From Ochromonas danica (taxonomy: Eukaryota > Sar > Chrysophyceae > Chromulinales > Chromulinaceae): DNA of 64,000 bases. Numbering within the stretch: the first letter of the stretch is position 1; each line of letters begins with the position of its first letter. The notes beneath the pieces are model-generated. The model saw only the letters and a list, made by a program, of their open reading frames with translations, was not told where the DNA came from and did no database searches. The stretch covers positions 124,001 through 188,000 of the forward strand of contig VKHL01000026.1 of the NCBI GenBank assembly GCA_015146655.1, in the 5' to 3' direction. The position numbers and the translations under genes are program-made. This document shows positions 34,823-45,866 of the stretch, piece after piece.

Positions 34823-36625
34823 TCAATTAAGCGGCTTGTCAAATCTCCAAACATTGCTTGCAGTATTATCACAAACTGGCAGACAAGGCGAGTTGGGAGA
34901 TTCGTTCACGAATGGGTGATTTTGCCCAGTATTGGAATCCATATAGACCTTCGCATTCTTTTGTTTGTAGTAGGATTCATTCATGAGGCAGAAGGTAGGA
35001 TTAGCGTAGTCATATGCATACAGTGGGGAAGGATAAAAATAAAGTCGCCAGTGCTTTAAGTCTTTTTGCGTGTCCTCGTTTACGAGGAAGCCAGTTGATT
35101 CTCCACTCGCAGAAACTGGAACATTTCTTTTACAGTTGATTAGTTTGAAATATGCTCCGCCTCGATAAATAGCTTTCATCTTCCACATTCTGTAATCACC
35201 GTAACATAAATTCGACATGTACGGATTGATACCATCGCCGGCATCCAGGTAACAGTTACCGTCCTCAGCTTGGCGTTTGGGATTACATAGAAGGACAAAA
35301 CCCGCAGCTTTGTCTTCCACTGCAAAGAAGGTGTTAATGCTGTGACAGATGGGCAGGATCGGAAGGTCAGGGAAAAGGAAATCTAGAAGGATAATGTTGG
35401 GAAAGCTTTGAGGCGAGCAAGCCGGCAAGATGCGGCTCAGAAGAGTATTTGCCCAATATGCTAAGCCGTCGATTTCCGCGGCAGGATGCTTTATAATCAT
35501 CGTTTCTAAAGTTGAAAAATACTTCTGAGTGAGCGTCCACGATAAGAGGAAAACTGGATCATCAGGCTTAGTTTTATTATCCGCCATTTTATTCAATTGA
35601 TTTTCTGCCATTTCATGCGGATAAATTGTATTTGAATATTCACCAAACATTGGGAATGTAGAACCTTGATGAATCCCAGGGAATTCGCGCCAATTGATGG
35701 ACGGTGGTAGATCGCGGGGATTCTCTGTCAAGACTACCACGACTGCGGAAGAACCGGATTTTACAAAGTCGCTCAGCTTTACTTGCGTAAGATCATCAGC
35801 ACTCTCAGTGTAGAGATCGTTCAAATCCTCGAGCTGAGTAAAGAAGTCTTCCCATATATGTTGATTAAAGGGCTTGAAATCCTTATCAGTATCCATGGAA
35901 TGAGACACAGCCAAAATGATCACTTCACTTTTGCAATAGGAAGTGAAATCATTTATCTGAGCGATAATATCATCAAGGGACAGTCCTCTCCCGCCAGCTC
36001 GTAAATTCTTGAGCCCCCATGCGTAATCAAAAGGAGAATAATCACCTGTGTGATATTTCCCTGACCCTTTGATCACGCGCAAGTCAAAGTAGCGAACACC
36101 CATGGCCAGCTGGTCACGGATTGTCATTCTCTGTGTGATAAAACAGCCATCCAAGCTCAAGAGAGGGCCACGTTCATTTATGGACATTCCTGCATCATGC
36201 GAGCCAGGCAAGCAGATGTTACGCAATGTCCGGTTTCCAATTTCACTCATCTTGTCTCCCATCCAGCGACTGTAAGGCATAATAGTGAGTCTCAAACCAC
36301 CGATCAATGAGTCCTCCAGGACCAAGTATCCATTGGAACATTGGTTCACTTTCTTGGTCGAATAGTCACTCAGTTGAGAGCTGAAGGTAATGGAAGAGCC
36401 GTCCGTGAAATTGGCAGTCACCGTGAAGTCGGCTTTGGACGAACCAATGGCAACTTTCTCAGGGAATTCAGCTGCAGTACGCACTTTGATAACCAGATTT
36501 TGGAAGTTTCCTTCACGATCAGGTCTGGAGTGTTGGTCTGGCCAATCGTGGTCATTGGCAACCGTGACCTGAATGGTTGCATCATGATAAGTACTGTTGA
36601 TGATTTTGAGGGAGGTGTCAGTCAT
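34823..36625 (-). CDS. PLC-like phosphodiesterase (PI-PLC X-type TIM barrel)
   Basis: Single-exon gene, 600 residues. The catalytic barrel starts with NICLPGSHDAGM (first catalytic His), continues MGVRYFDLRVIKGSGKYHTGDY (second His and the Asp/Arg strand), EVIILAVSHSMD and VVVVLTEN, the pattern of phosphatidylinositol-specific PLC X domains of bacterial and single-domain eukaryotic type. The first 130 residues form an unrelated beta-rich domain (FTVTANFTDGSSITFSSQL). The last 150 residues are Tyr/Asn/Cys-rich and could be a beta-trefoil or lectin-like domain, which is a guess. No signal peptide. Substrate (phosphoinositide, GPI or other) cannot be told. Its end and 3' flank are duplicated in inverted form at 29.8 kb. 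Unlike its neighbours it is a single-copy full gene inside the array. Confidence 0.85.
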   Translation of the reverse strand: MTDTSLKIINSTYHDATIQVTVANDHDWPDQHSRPDREGNFQNLVIKVRTAAEFPEKVAIGSSKADFTVTANFTDGSSITFSSQLSDYSTKKVNQCSNGYLVLEDSLIGGLRLTIMPYSRWMGDKMSEIGNRTLRNICLPGSHDAGMSINERGPLLSLDGCFITQRMTIRDQLAMGVRYFDLRVIKGSGKYHTGDYSPFDYAWGLKNLRAGGRGLSLDDIIAQINDFTSYCKSEVIILAVSHSMDTDKDFKPFNQHIWEDFFTQLEDLNDLYTESADDLTQVKLSDFVKSGSSAVVVVLTENPRDLPPSINWREFPGIHQGSTFPMFGEYSNTIYPHEMAENQLNKMADNKTKPDDPVFLLSWTLTQKYFSTLETMIIKHPAAEIDGLAYWANTLLSRILPACSPQSFPNIILLDFLFPDLPILPICHSINTFFAVEDKAAGFVLLCNPKRQAEDGNCYLDAGDGINPYMSNLCYGDYRMWKMKAIYRGGAYFKLINCKRNVPVSASGESTGFLVNEDTQKDLKHWRLYFYPSPLYAYDYANPTFCLMNESYYKQKNAKVYMDSNTGQNHPFVNESPNSPCLPVCDNTASNVWRFDKPLN

Positions 36626-37405
36626 CTTCTGTTTAACAGCAGTAGACTAGTAGCAGTGGACAAGTTCAAGAGGATTTCCAAGAGTTGAGGATGATGATGC
36701 TCGTTCTGATTGATTATGATGAGAAAGAAAGGCTGAGAACGCCTCCTTACACAACCTCGGTCGCTGTTGCCCGCAAGCCAGCTTGTCTTCAAGTCGTCGG
36801 GGTTGGGCTTCCTTGAGCACAACCACTTCATTGCCGCACGGCCTTCGTTCCGGAGGAGGGCCCCTTGGAGCGTCGCCAAGGAGCAGTCGGCACGCTGTGG
36901 CGGCCAAGCCTTCCTTGAACATATCCATTTTAATTCAACGACCCCAAGGAGCAGCAGCGGTAACATGAAGGGACGCCGTTCTCAACAACAACGACCCCCA
37001 AGGAGCAGCAGGCATCTGCGTGAAGTTAATATTGTTAACATAACATGTGAACTTAAAGCAGTTCTTATTGGTTCTCATTCCGTCCACCACTTCATGAATA
37101 ATTCTTGAAAATGAAAGAAGCAGATCGACTGGAACACTAAATTCGAGCAAGCTTCAGTGGGAACTCCGAAAAGAAAACTCCGATATAACTTGACAAGAAA
37201 AAAAGCAATTAATTTGTTAGGCCTGCATGCATCATGGGCGCTGCGTAATGCTACAAAAAAAAGACAACAGCATTTAGTAGAAGTATAGTCTTCTTTCTTT
37301 ACTATGTAAATAATCCAGGAACATGAACATGTCCGGGTCCCTGTGCTGTCCACTTTAAAAGATGCGGAGGAAGAAATTTGAAGTAGTTGGAAATGTTGCA
37401 GCTTT
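36626..37405. other. GC-rich upstream region with imperfect repeats
   Basis: 36770-37020 is much richer in G+C than the flanks and contains two related blocks about 126 bases apart (GGGCTTCCTTGAGCACAACC and a diverged GCCTTCCTTGAACATATCC) plus two copies of CCCAAGGAGCAGCAG (36954 and 37004 region). Several frames stay open but none resembles a known family. 37075-37405 is AT-rich and empty. Possibly the phosphodiesterase promoter plus a degraded insertion. Confidence 0.4.
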
Positions 37406-38733
37406 TTATGGTAAAGTGAGATCATGGTAATGCATGTTTGTAAACTTCGAAATGAAGAATTGCCTAAGAAATTGCATCTGGAAAGACAAACCAAGCGTCT
37501 GTAAGCCTCGTACTTGTACCAGACTAGTATCGGCAGGATACATTTGTTCGAAGAGACGACACAAAGAGAAAGGACCTCGAAGGCGTTGGCGTTGCCATTG
37601 CTCCAAAGAACGTGCAATTCACTCTGTTAGTTGACGAAGGATACGATCGTACGCTAATACTGCGATGCCAGTAAGATTGAGTGAATTCGTGGAGTCCATT
37701 CTTTCCCACAGTCTCTTGAAAGGAGTATTGACTTCGAAACCCAGAAGAGTAGTGACGGAACGATTCATGACTGATGCAGTGGCAAGTGGTAAGAAAGTTA
37801 TGCCACTCCAGGATAGGCATAGGCGGGTAAAGCTCCCCACCACGTCGCATTTGAAGCTCGCATGCTGGTGCTCAGACCACCCACTGCTTGCCCAGGACCT
37901 GCTGCCCATGAACCACTTAGCATTTGCATGGACTCGATACTGTGGGATTAAATGATTGCTAGTCTATCATCTGGCCTGCACCCACAGCTCCCTGAAAGAA
38001 GTTCCGACATGGCTTCGAGATCATAACTGGTTAAATGACAATCCATCATCTTAGCGATACGAATCAAGCCATCTTTGGATATGCGACCAGTAAGACGTAA
38101 GTCAAGAAGAGAGCAAAGGTTAAGTAAAGATCTGCCCGCAGTCGCAGAAGCGATGGCAGTGTCTTGAAAACGCGTGAAGACCACCTCTGCTTTGCTCTTT
38201 GGAACTGAGTCAGTAACAAGAACGAGCATTTAATAAAGTCTACATGACATGACATTCCTGGACATTAGCGTACTTTCTAAACATGTCACAACAGATGGAA
38301 AGAACTCACTTCTCATGGTCGATCTGCACATCACCTCCAATAGAAGTCTTCCTTTCCAATTTCTCCTTCAAACGGCGTAAATCAGAAGCAGTTAGGTTAT
38401 CTTGCAGGCCCGATCTCCTATTAGCAATCAAGACTATTGAGCACATCAACACCTCAATTATCGTTTGATATTAAGCAAACCTGAGAAAGGTACGAAAACG
38501 TTCTTCCGAAACGATTCCTTTCAGCTCTGGATCGGACTATTGGGAGAAACGACGAACAGCAGCACGAACCACTTCCCAATGCTTCACCATGTTGCTAGAG
38601 TCAATGGTACGATGTCTTGCAGTAGATCGCTCATTTTGCACAAAAGTTCATGATCTGTTAGGTGTCGTCTCCTTGAGAAGACCTCATCAACTTCATTGTC
38701 TGACAGATTCAAACGATCTGTTTCAAGTTTCAA
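37406..38733 (-). pseudogene. EF-hand gene remnant, copy 2
   Basis: Matches 23611-24800 closely, plus 22650-22750 at its right-to-left end. It lacks the part with the clearest EF-hand loops: after about 38723 the sequence jumps to the equivalent of 25990, and the join carries three copies of TTTCAAG, a filler typical of end-joining. Clearly a truncated duplicate. Confidence 0.7.
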
Positions 38734-38754
38734 GTTTCAAGTCATCTGGTTGTT

Positions 38755-39465
38755 GCACCCAGAACTAGAAGACTAAAAAGCTAAATCTGGCCATATGTGC
38801 ACAGATTCACAGTGTACAGTTTTGTAATGGAACGGTATGGTGTGGTATGGTATGGTATGTATGGCCCTCCAAAGCAAGCAAGCTCTTGTCTAAATTGCGA
38901 GTACTACCTCCGTCACCTTTTAGTTGATCTTTATCTTTTTGTGCTAAATTAAACATTCTCCAATTCACTTTCAAGAGTGCTTCATATGGCCAAAGTTAAT
39001 TTACACAATCATTTTTATTATACTTTCAATCATTATACACACGGTTATATTCATCGATGTCTATGGTGAGGTCCATACTAGTGTCCTGAACCTAGTGTTG
39101 GTTTCTTGCACCAGTATGAGGCTTGGGGTTCTTTGCTCACTTTGATTTGTTACGTTACCCACTTTGATACGATATAGTTATTTAAAATATGATTTATTTC
39201 ATTTACTCACACACACTTCTTGTACTATTCATGGTGATTGCCATTTCACTCTGAGTTGTCAGGAAGACTGATAGGTGAGGCTAAGGTGCTTGTGTTGAAG
39301 CAGTGTTGTGCATATGTGCACAGTACAGCTACCGTTTATTATTGTATTAAGGTTATTTATTTTATTCAAGAGAATTAGAGCAGCAGATTGACTGCAACGA
39401 AAATAATTTAAAGAATGCCATGATTTAGAAAAATACAGATGAAGAATGTGGTCACGCAGTGTCAC
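38755..39465. repeat. Duplicated non-coding segment, copy 3
   Basis: Matches 26005-26710, including the TGGTA microsatellite with a different unit number. Ends by fusing directly to gene X copy 3 within its exon 3 region. No gene seen. Confidence 0.8.
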
Positions 39466-40509
39466 TAAGAAAGACAATAGCCTTTCTTTCAATACCTTTC
39501 CCCGTATAAGCTGCACTTGCGAGTGTCTCGAATTCTCCTTCTTTGTCGCTGACTTCATAATCATCTACAGAAACAGCAATAAAACAAAGAAGACCGTGAG
39601 CATAAGATCTATAAAAACAAGACAGGGGTAGAAGATAGCTTATAGTACCAGTCTCCGCGGAACCTTTCAAGCCAGCTCCGCCAACGTTGGGTTGGCCAAA
39701 GTTAGCAGAACACCCCATGGCGGTGGAGGACTGGGAAAAGAATTCACCATAATCGTCGCTCTCGGTGTGGTCAGCTTGACCGGGTTTAGAAACAAGGTTG
39801 ACAAGGTTGACTCCAGACGCCTTCTCTTTCTCATTCATGATCATCTTGTACAGATTCTGAAGCTTATCGATGGGCTCAGAGGGATAGTTGTTCTGCAGCA
39901 CGACTCTCAGTGTCGAACCACTGACGTCCTGCGCCGCCACGGAGGACAACATCATGCAACACACAACAACATTCTTGGTGACTTCGATCAGACTCTTGCT
40001 GGTGAACTGGTAAGAGTACAAGTAGAAATCGATGCGTTGAATGCCACCAAAGCAACCAATGCAAACTTTGTACAACTTCTTCTCCGCAATGTTTCCCGTA
40101 TAACTTCCGAGAAGAGCATCGAGCGCCAAACCAGCTGCGCCAGTGATGGCCTCAACAAAGTCCCCGGAAATCAGACTCTTCACCATGTTGGCAACTGCTG
40201 CTTTTAGATTAGCGTCGTTGCTGTTAACACCGCATCTGACAATGAAATCAGAAGAAATCACCTGATGATTCCAATCAGAGATAGACAGATAAAACGGTGA
40301 AGAAAACAAATGTGTTGCTTTTCAATAAATTTTACCCTCTCGATTGGAATTTCCTTGGAGTCCGCTCCACCTTCAACATAAGTCTTGAAGAGAGCGAGCT
40401 TGTCTTGGGCAATGGTGTTCAAAGAATTCAATGCGTCATTTGCAGTTCTTTCGTCCTCCACACTTCTCTGAGCAGCAGCATCATGAACAACAGAGACAGT
40501 TTGTCCCAT
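39463..40509 (-). pseudogene. Gene X copy 3, lacking the C-terminal exon
   Basis: Exons 40509-40336 and 40261-39649 match copies 1 and 2 almost exactly. Exon 3 begins like copy 2 (DDYEVSDKEGEFET, YTGKGIERK) but the rest of exon 3, the last intron and all of exon 4 are deleted, the sequence joining repeat DNA at about 39466-39478. The frame reaches a stop soon after, so a shortened protein of roughly 300 residues could still be made. Listed as a broken copy; a functional short form is possible. Confidence 0.65.
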
Positions 40510-41328
40510 TTCCACAGCTTTTGATTATAAGACTCCTTCAATAAAATTGTGATTTGATCTCTGAAGCGAACTGCAGCAGAAAAAAGAACGAGGGGAGTGC
40601 GGTGCGCGGGCCGTGGATTTCAAGTTCAAGAAGGATCCAGATCCGACTTTTTAGAGCATCAGAGAGAGCAGCAGAGAGAGCAGCAGAGAGAGCACCCAAA
40701 TTTTCAAAACACATCTGGGAATTTGAAAATGCCAGTTTGGGGGGTGGGAACGTGAGACTCAACCATGATGATCTAAAGCTACTGTCTTTGGATCTTGTTG
40801 AGCGCAATGGAAATGCTATTATTGGTATGAATTCCTCACAAAGTCTAGTTTGCAATGCACAGTCTTTGAGTGGATCATTTACATTACAGTTTTGGAACAA
40901 TACTTTGAAGGTTTCCGCGAGTAATTCAGTTGCTCAAACTGAGAGGGCTATTAATATTTTACTGGGCTCCAAGGCCTCGGCATTTATCAATGGTACAGGT
41001 GTGATATGTGGAGAGAATTCATCGGTCGTAACATCCATCACAATTTCGACACAAGTTGGGGGCATTCCTCTATGGACTGTTGCTTCTTCGAATTTGGTTG
41101 AAGCGCAAGTTTTCCCTCTTGTAAATTCTATTGACAAGGTGGGTGTCGTTGATGGTGACCTGGGTATGTATTATATCACATATACACCCACAATTGCAGG
41201 AGTGTATGATATTTGGGTTAAAATTTCGGGCTTTGATGTAGCCAATGATGAGGTTTAAGTGCGAATAATGACCTTTTGGTGTCCCTCTGCTGCGGTGGTT
41301 TCGCCAATTAAAGAAGGCCAAGCCGAAA
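40510..41328 (+). pseudogene. Spacer with a filamin-type domain fragment
   Basis: Same spacer as 28257-28607 but with about 500 further bases (40737-41240). They stay open on the plus strand as a beta-rich, Ser/Val/Asn-rich segment ending in YYITYTPTIAGVYDIWVKISG, the C-terminal hallmark of filamin/ABP280 immunoglobulin-like repeats. It has no credible start and stops soon after (ANDEV). The two shorter spacers retain the flanking codons, so they lost this interior; the fragment is an exon piece of some large surface or cytoskeletal gene carried in with the duplication. Confidence 0.65.
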
Positions 41329-41590
41329 CACAACTATTACTTTGATCCCGTTGACAAAGTATGGCTTTCTGTCAAAGATAATCATGATCTTAGAGGTCTC
41401 TTTACCCGAGATCTCATGCGTCATTGTGCTGGCTGTCCATCTTTCGCATGAAGAACTTGTCAAGACAGTCTGACAGTGCGAAGATGTAAGAGTGAACTCT
41501 CTCTCTATACTGTAATGGGAAAGCGAGGTGAGAGAGAGATTCTGAGTTTGCAGGCCATGTGAATAGTAAGATGACGTATAAACAGAGGTC
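41329..41590 (+). pseudogene. 3' end of the frataxin-like gene, fragment copy D
   Basis: Same extent as B and C but retains the parental GATCCCG, placing copy D closer to the source. The flank shares the deletion seen in B and C. Confidence 0.9.
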
Positions 41591-41599
41591 TATTTCCTC

Positions 41600-43452
41600 C
41601 AAATACAAAATCATTTCCACACCTTCCGAGAAGCCCATTCTTCTTGCTATGTCCAATGGTGTCTCTCCATCCTATTAGTTGGTGGCATTAGATTACTCTT
41701 TGGCAGTTAGTGAAAGGAAGCTGACCTTGTTCTGCAGACTGAGATTATGAAGAATTGAGCTGGACAAGAGGCAATAAACAAGTCTGGGCTGGCGCTTGGA
41801 TACAACCTCCATAAGAGCTGTTGTTCCTTTCTATTGAATATATCGAACTTAACATGATAAACAACGCAGTTCATTTGGCAAGATACCCACCTCGTCTTGT
41901 AGATTTGGATTGAGATCGCCTCTCTCCAGCAGTAATGTGCAAGCATCGCCATCGTTTCCGCTGACAACATTCATCAATGCCGTTCTTCCCATCTGTAGAA
42001 AGCAAACTTGGTTATCAATTGTTGCCATCAACTGGATAAGAGTTCTGCTTGATTTACCTTATTCTGGGTGTTGATGTAAAGGTGTGGAAGAGTAAGCATG
42101 GACTCTAGCAACAGATAATTAACGCTTTTCTGCGCGCACAATATCAATAGCGCAGAATTGCCCAACTAAGTCGAAAAGCAAGTTCGAGGTGAGCAGCAGA
42201 ATACAATGAACATTAGACACAGGGATGATACCTCATCTTGCAGGTTCACATCGGTACGAGGGTCATTGATCAGGAGGTGAACGATGTTCCATCAGAGCTG
42301 TTTCGTTTAGCTGTTAGAGATCATATTCATATTTGATTGTCTTGCATTGATGTAGTTGCCATAGAAAGTGTGGTGCTTACCCATGTGGTGGTGTTAAGGC
42401 TATGAGTAGTCTGGGATCTGCTGAGCAATGCTCTTACAGCCCGTGGTATACAGGTTCGGCAAGCCATTATTAAAGCCGTCTCGCCAGACTATCATGCATT
42501 GGTGTATTGGTGTGAGTGTGTCAGAGTGGTTAAGTTACAAGACTAACCTTATTCTGCATGCCCACATTTAGCTGTTCTTGTTCTAACAGAATTGGGATTG
42601 TTGAAGCTTGTAAATCACTCTCACAAGCTCTCATTAAAGCTGTTGTTCCATCCTTATTGGCAAGATTGCAGTCTACCCCTCCATAAGAAAGGAGATGTCG
42701 AACCATCGCGGAAGAGCCTCCTTTGACAAGAAGTAGTAATGCTGTTTCACCATCACGCTGGAGCAACAATTGCAAGTATTAGGTTGAAGAATATTCAAGA
42801 ACTATGGACGATATTACCAACCTCTCGGCGGTAGTTCACATCTAATCCAGAATGTGACAAGACAGCTCTCAGCATAGCCAAGCTTCGGCTCTCACACGCC
42901 AACAACAGAATGGTCCCGTTATTCTGTGGGTTAAGCAAAGCGATTAACATCTTTAATAAGCAGATGAAGATGTCAATAGAGGTCTTACCAAGGTGTTGTG
43001 GTTGAGCATTACACTCTGCTGTTCCAATAGTAACTGCATGGTTTGTACATGTCCATTATAGCACGCCTTCGTTAGTGCCGTATCATGGTTCTATGAGCCA
43101 AGCCAAATCACAGTTATTAGTCGCTTAGAGTTTGCTTTCAATGTGATATCTCTTACCCAGGAATCTGCAGCGGAGGGATCAGCACCCTCTTGAAGCAACC
43201 ATCGAACAAGGCCGACCTTTCCCTTCATAGCTGCAGTGATCAGTGCAGTTCTTTCACTCTGATCAGCATACATAACCACCAGTTAATATGAGAATAGGAG
43301 TGTGAAGAGAGAAACCTTACATCTTCTGGGTTCTTCCATTGCACTGGGTCTGAACGTTTCATGGCAACAGGATCCATTAAGAGCTCTCTGAGCTCTATCT
43401 CCTTGTTCTCATTGACCAAGGTATAGCAAAGCTGACCAAAGTGCACATTCAT
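41600..43452 (-). pseudogene. Ankyrin gene, nearly complete copy D
   Basis: Exon 1 with MNVHFGQ starts at 43452 and exons 2-6 match copy A with only a few substitutions (for example LNVGMQNK for LHVGMQNK). Exons 8 and 7 are fused by the same deletion of about 200 bases as in copy B, and exon 12 has lost its stop, running into antisense frataxin flank. Splicing around the damaged exons could leave an open protein because all introns are phase 0, so expression cannot be excluded. Confidence 0.75.
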
Positions 43453-43751
43453 GTCGCTAGCTGAGAGCAGGTCGAGGTATAACAACAGGCAAGATGAGGA
43501 TTCAATTGTGAGAGACAGGTTCTCTGCTGTGGCGAGGGACGAACAGCTTCTGAGCAGACAATGAACGGACGTTTCTTTGAATAAAAGCTGTTTTTGATTT
43601 ATCTTCGTGATGATGCTTTCAAAATAGACCGTATTATCCCACAAATAAAACCATTCGATGGTTTCAGAAGTTAAGTAAGGATGACTCTATACATTTTTTT
43701 AAAGATTTTTTTAATGTTCACAAACTACTGGCCGTTCTATCTCACCTATCT

Positions 43752-45547
43752 TTACATCATGCCGCCCATTCCACCCATTCCGCCCATACCACCCATAGGA
43801 GGCATTCCACCAGCCTTATCATCCTCCACATTGTCAGCAACCATAGCCTCAGTGGTCATGAGAAGACCAGAGACAGAGAAGGCATCGACAAGAGCAGTCT
43901 TGACAACCTTAGTAGGATCCATGATTCCACTCTTGATCATGTCTTGGTATTCGCCCAACTGAGCATTGAAGCCGATGTCGTGAGTCTTCTGCTTCAGGAG
44001 CTCGCCAACAACAACGCTGCCTTCGAAACCAGCATTGTTGGAGATAGCCTTGACGGGAGCTCTGCAAGCTCTCTCAATAATTTCAACACCGATCTTCTGA
44101 TCCATGTTGACGCACTTCTCCTTGATCTCAGCCAACTGGCGGGAAGCCCAGAGAAGGGCGGTTCCACCACCAGGAACGATGCCTTGCTCCACAGCAGCCT
44201 TGGTGGCGTTGAGAGCATCAACAATGCGGTCTCTCTTCTCACCCACTTCGACCTCACTGCCGCCGCCAACCTTGATGACAGCAACGCCACCAACCATCTT
44301 AGCAAGGCGCTCCTGGAGCTTCTCCTTCTCGTAATCAGAGGTGGTCAAGCTGATGGATTCGCGGATGAGCTCACATCTTTCATCAATAGCAGCCTTATCA
44401 CCAGCACCGCTCATGATGATAGTGTCGTCCTTGGAGATCTTGACCTTGCCGCAGGTACCAAGATGCTCCTCAGTCACCTTCTCCAGATTCAAGCCCAACT
44501 CCTCGCTGATGACCTGGGCACCAGTCACGACAGCAATATCCTGAAGAGTTGCCTTGCGGTTATCACCGAATCCAGGAGCCTTGACAGCGCAAACCTTGAT
44601 TCCACCACGCAACTTGTTAACAACTAAGGTGGCAAGAGCCTCAGACTCGACATCCTCGGCAACAATCAAGAGAGGACGCTGAGAACGAACAACAGACTCA
44701 AGGAGGGGCACGATGGATTGCAAGCTGGAGATCTTCTTCTCGACCAAGAGGATCAAAGGATCTTCGAACTCGCAGGTTTGAGCCTTGTTGTCAGTGACGA
44801 AGTAAGGAGAGATGTAGCCACGATCAAAGCGCATGCCCTCAATGACATCAAGCTCGTCAGCCATAGTCTTGCCATCCTGGATAGTGATGACACCCTCCTT
44901 ACCAACGCGCTCCATAGCCTCGCTCAGAAGATCGCCAATGGCACGCTCACCGTTGGCAGAGATGGTACCCACCTGGGCGATCTCTTCCTTGGTAGAAATA
45001 GGTCTGGAGACTTCATCCAAGACCTGGACAACCCTATCCACAGCCATCTGAGCGCCTCTCTTCAAGTCCATAGGGTTCATGCCAGCAGCCACAGCCTTGC
45101 ATCCCTCGCTGAAGAAACGTACCCCACATTGAAGATTAGTGAAAATGAAATATTTCATTCCAAAACTCACTAAATCTTTTCCTACCTGAAGATAGCACGA
45201 GTCAACACAGTAGCAGTGGTGGTTCCATCACCAGCAATATCGTTGGTCTTGCTAGCGACCTGACGAACAAGCTGGGCACCCATGTTCTGGAAACGGTCCT
45301 TGAACTCGATGTGCTTGGCGACAGTAACACCATCCTTTGTGATCTTAGGAGCACCAAAAGACTGATCAAGGATGGCATTGCGACCCTTGGGACCTAAAGT
45401 AACTTGAACTGCGTCAGCTAACATATCAACACCCTGCAGCATCAAAGCTCTTCCTTCGACACCAAATTTCACAATCTTTCCACTTGAAGCATGACGAATA
45501 GCCATGCGAGAAGAAGCATTCAAAGCAGATAACTTGGAAGCAAACAT
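43752..45547 (-). CDS. HSP60: Mitochondrial chaperonin HSP60 (Cpn60)
   Basis: Group I chaperonin that folds imported matrix proteins with Cpn10. Two exons, 45547-45186 and 45108-43752, with a 77-bp phase-2 intron; 572 residues. Presequence: [21 protein letters not shown], Arg/Ser/Ala-rich without acids, typical of mitochondria; no signal peptide, so not plastid. Motifs: [33 protein letters not shown] (ATP site), [23 protein letters not shown], and the flexible C-terminal Gly-Gly-Met tail ([14 protein letters not shown]) that lines the folding chamber. Divergent to EPSP synthase. Confidence 0.97.
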
Positions 45548-45866
45548 TTTTTTCCTTCAAATGGAGTAAGAACAAGAAGACCTCAAAGTGGGGGAATTCA
45601 GGTTTGTTCTGGAAATGGGCGGTGGCCTCTTGTGGTTGCACCACCACAACACCACAGCCTTCACACAGCAGAACTTCCCATGCCACGCAGACAGCAACAT
45701 TCGAGAACATCGCAGAAAACGAAATTCCGAACTTCAACCAGTGGGAGATTCCATGGAATAGGTTCAAGACGTGTTTTTCTTGTTGTTATTTGCAAGTACA
45801 CAAGAAACTGGTTTTTCTCCTTCTTGAGAAAGCAGTCGTCTAAGTGAGAGAGTATCGGCTTTGGGA
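45548..45866. promoter_or_regulatory. Divergent promoter, HSP60 / EPSP synthase, possible heat-shock element
   Basis: 319 bases. TTCGAGAA at 45700-45707 is a perfect two-unit heat-shock element core (TTCnnGAA), with further GAA and TTC words nearby at imperfect spacing (to about 45740). Expected for an HSP60 promoter; binding is inference. Confidence 0.35.

Noticed and set aside
43944-44627. 227-codon plus-strand frame
   Set aside because: Antisense shadow of the HSP60 coding sequence.
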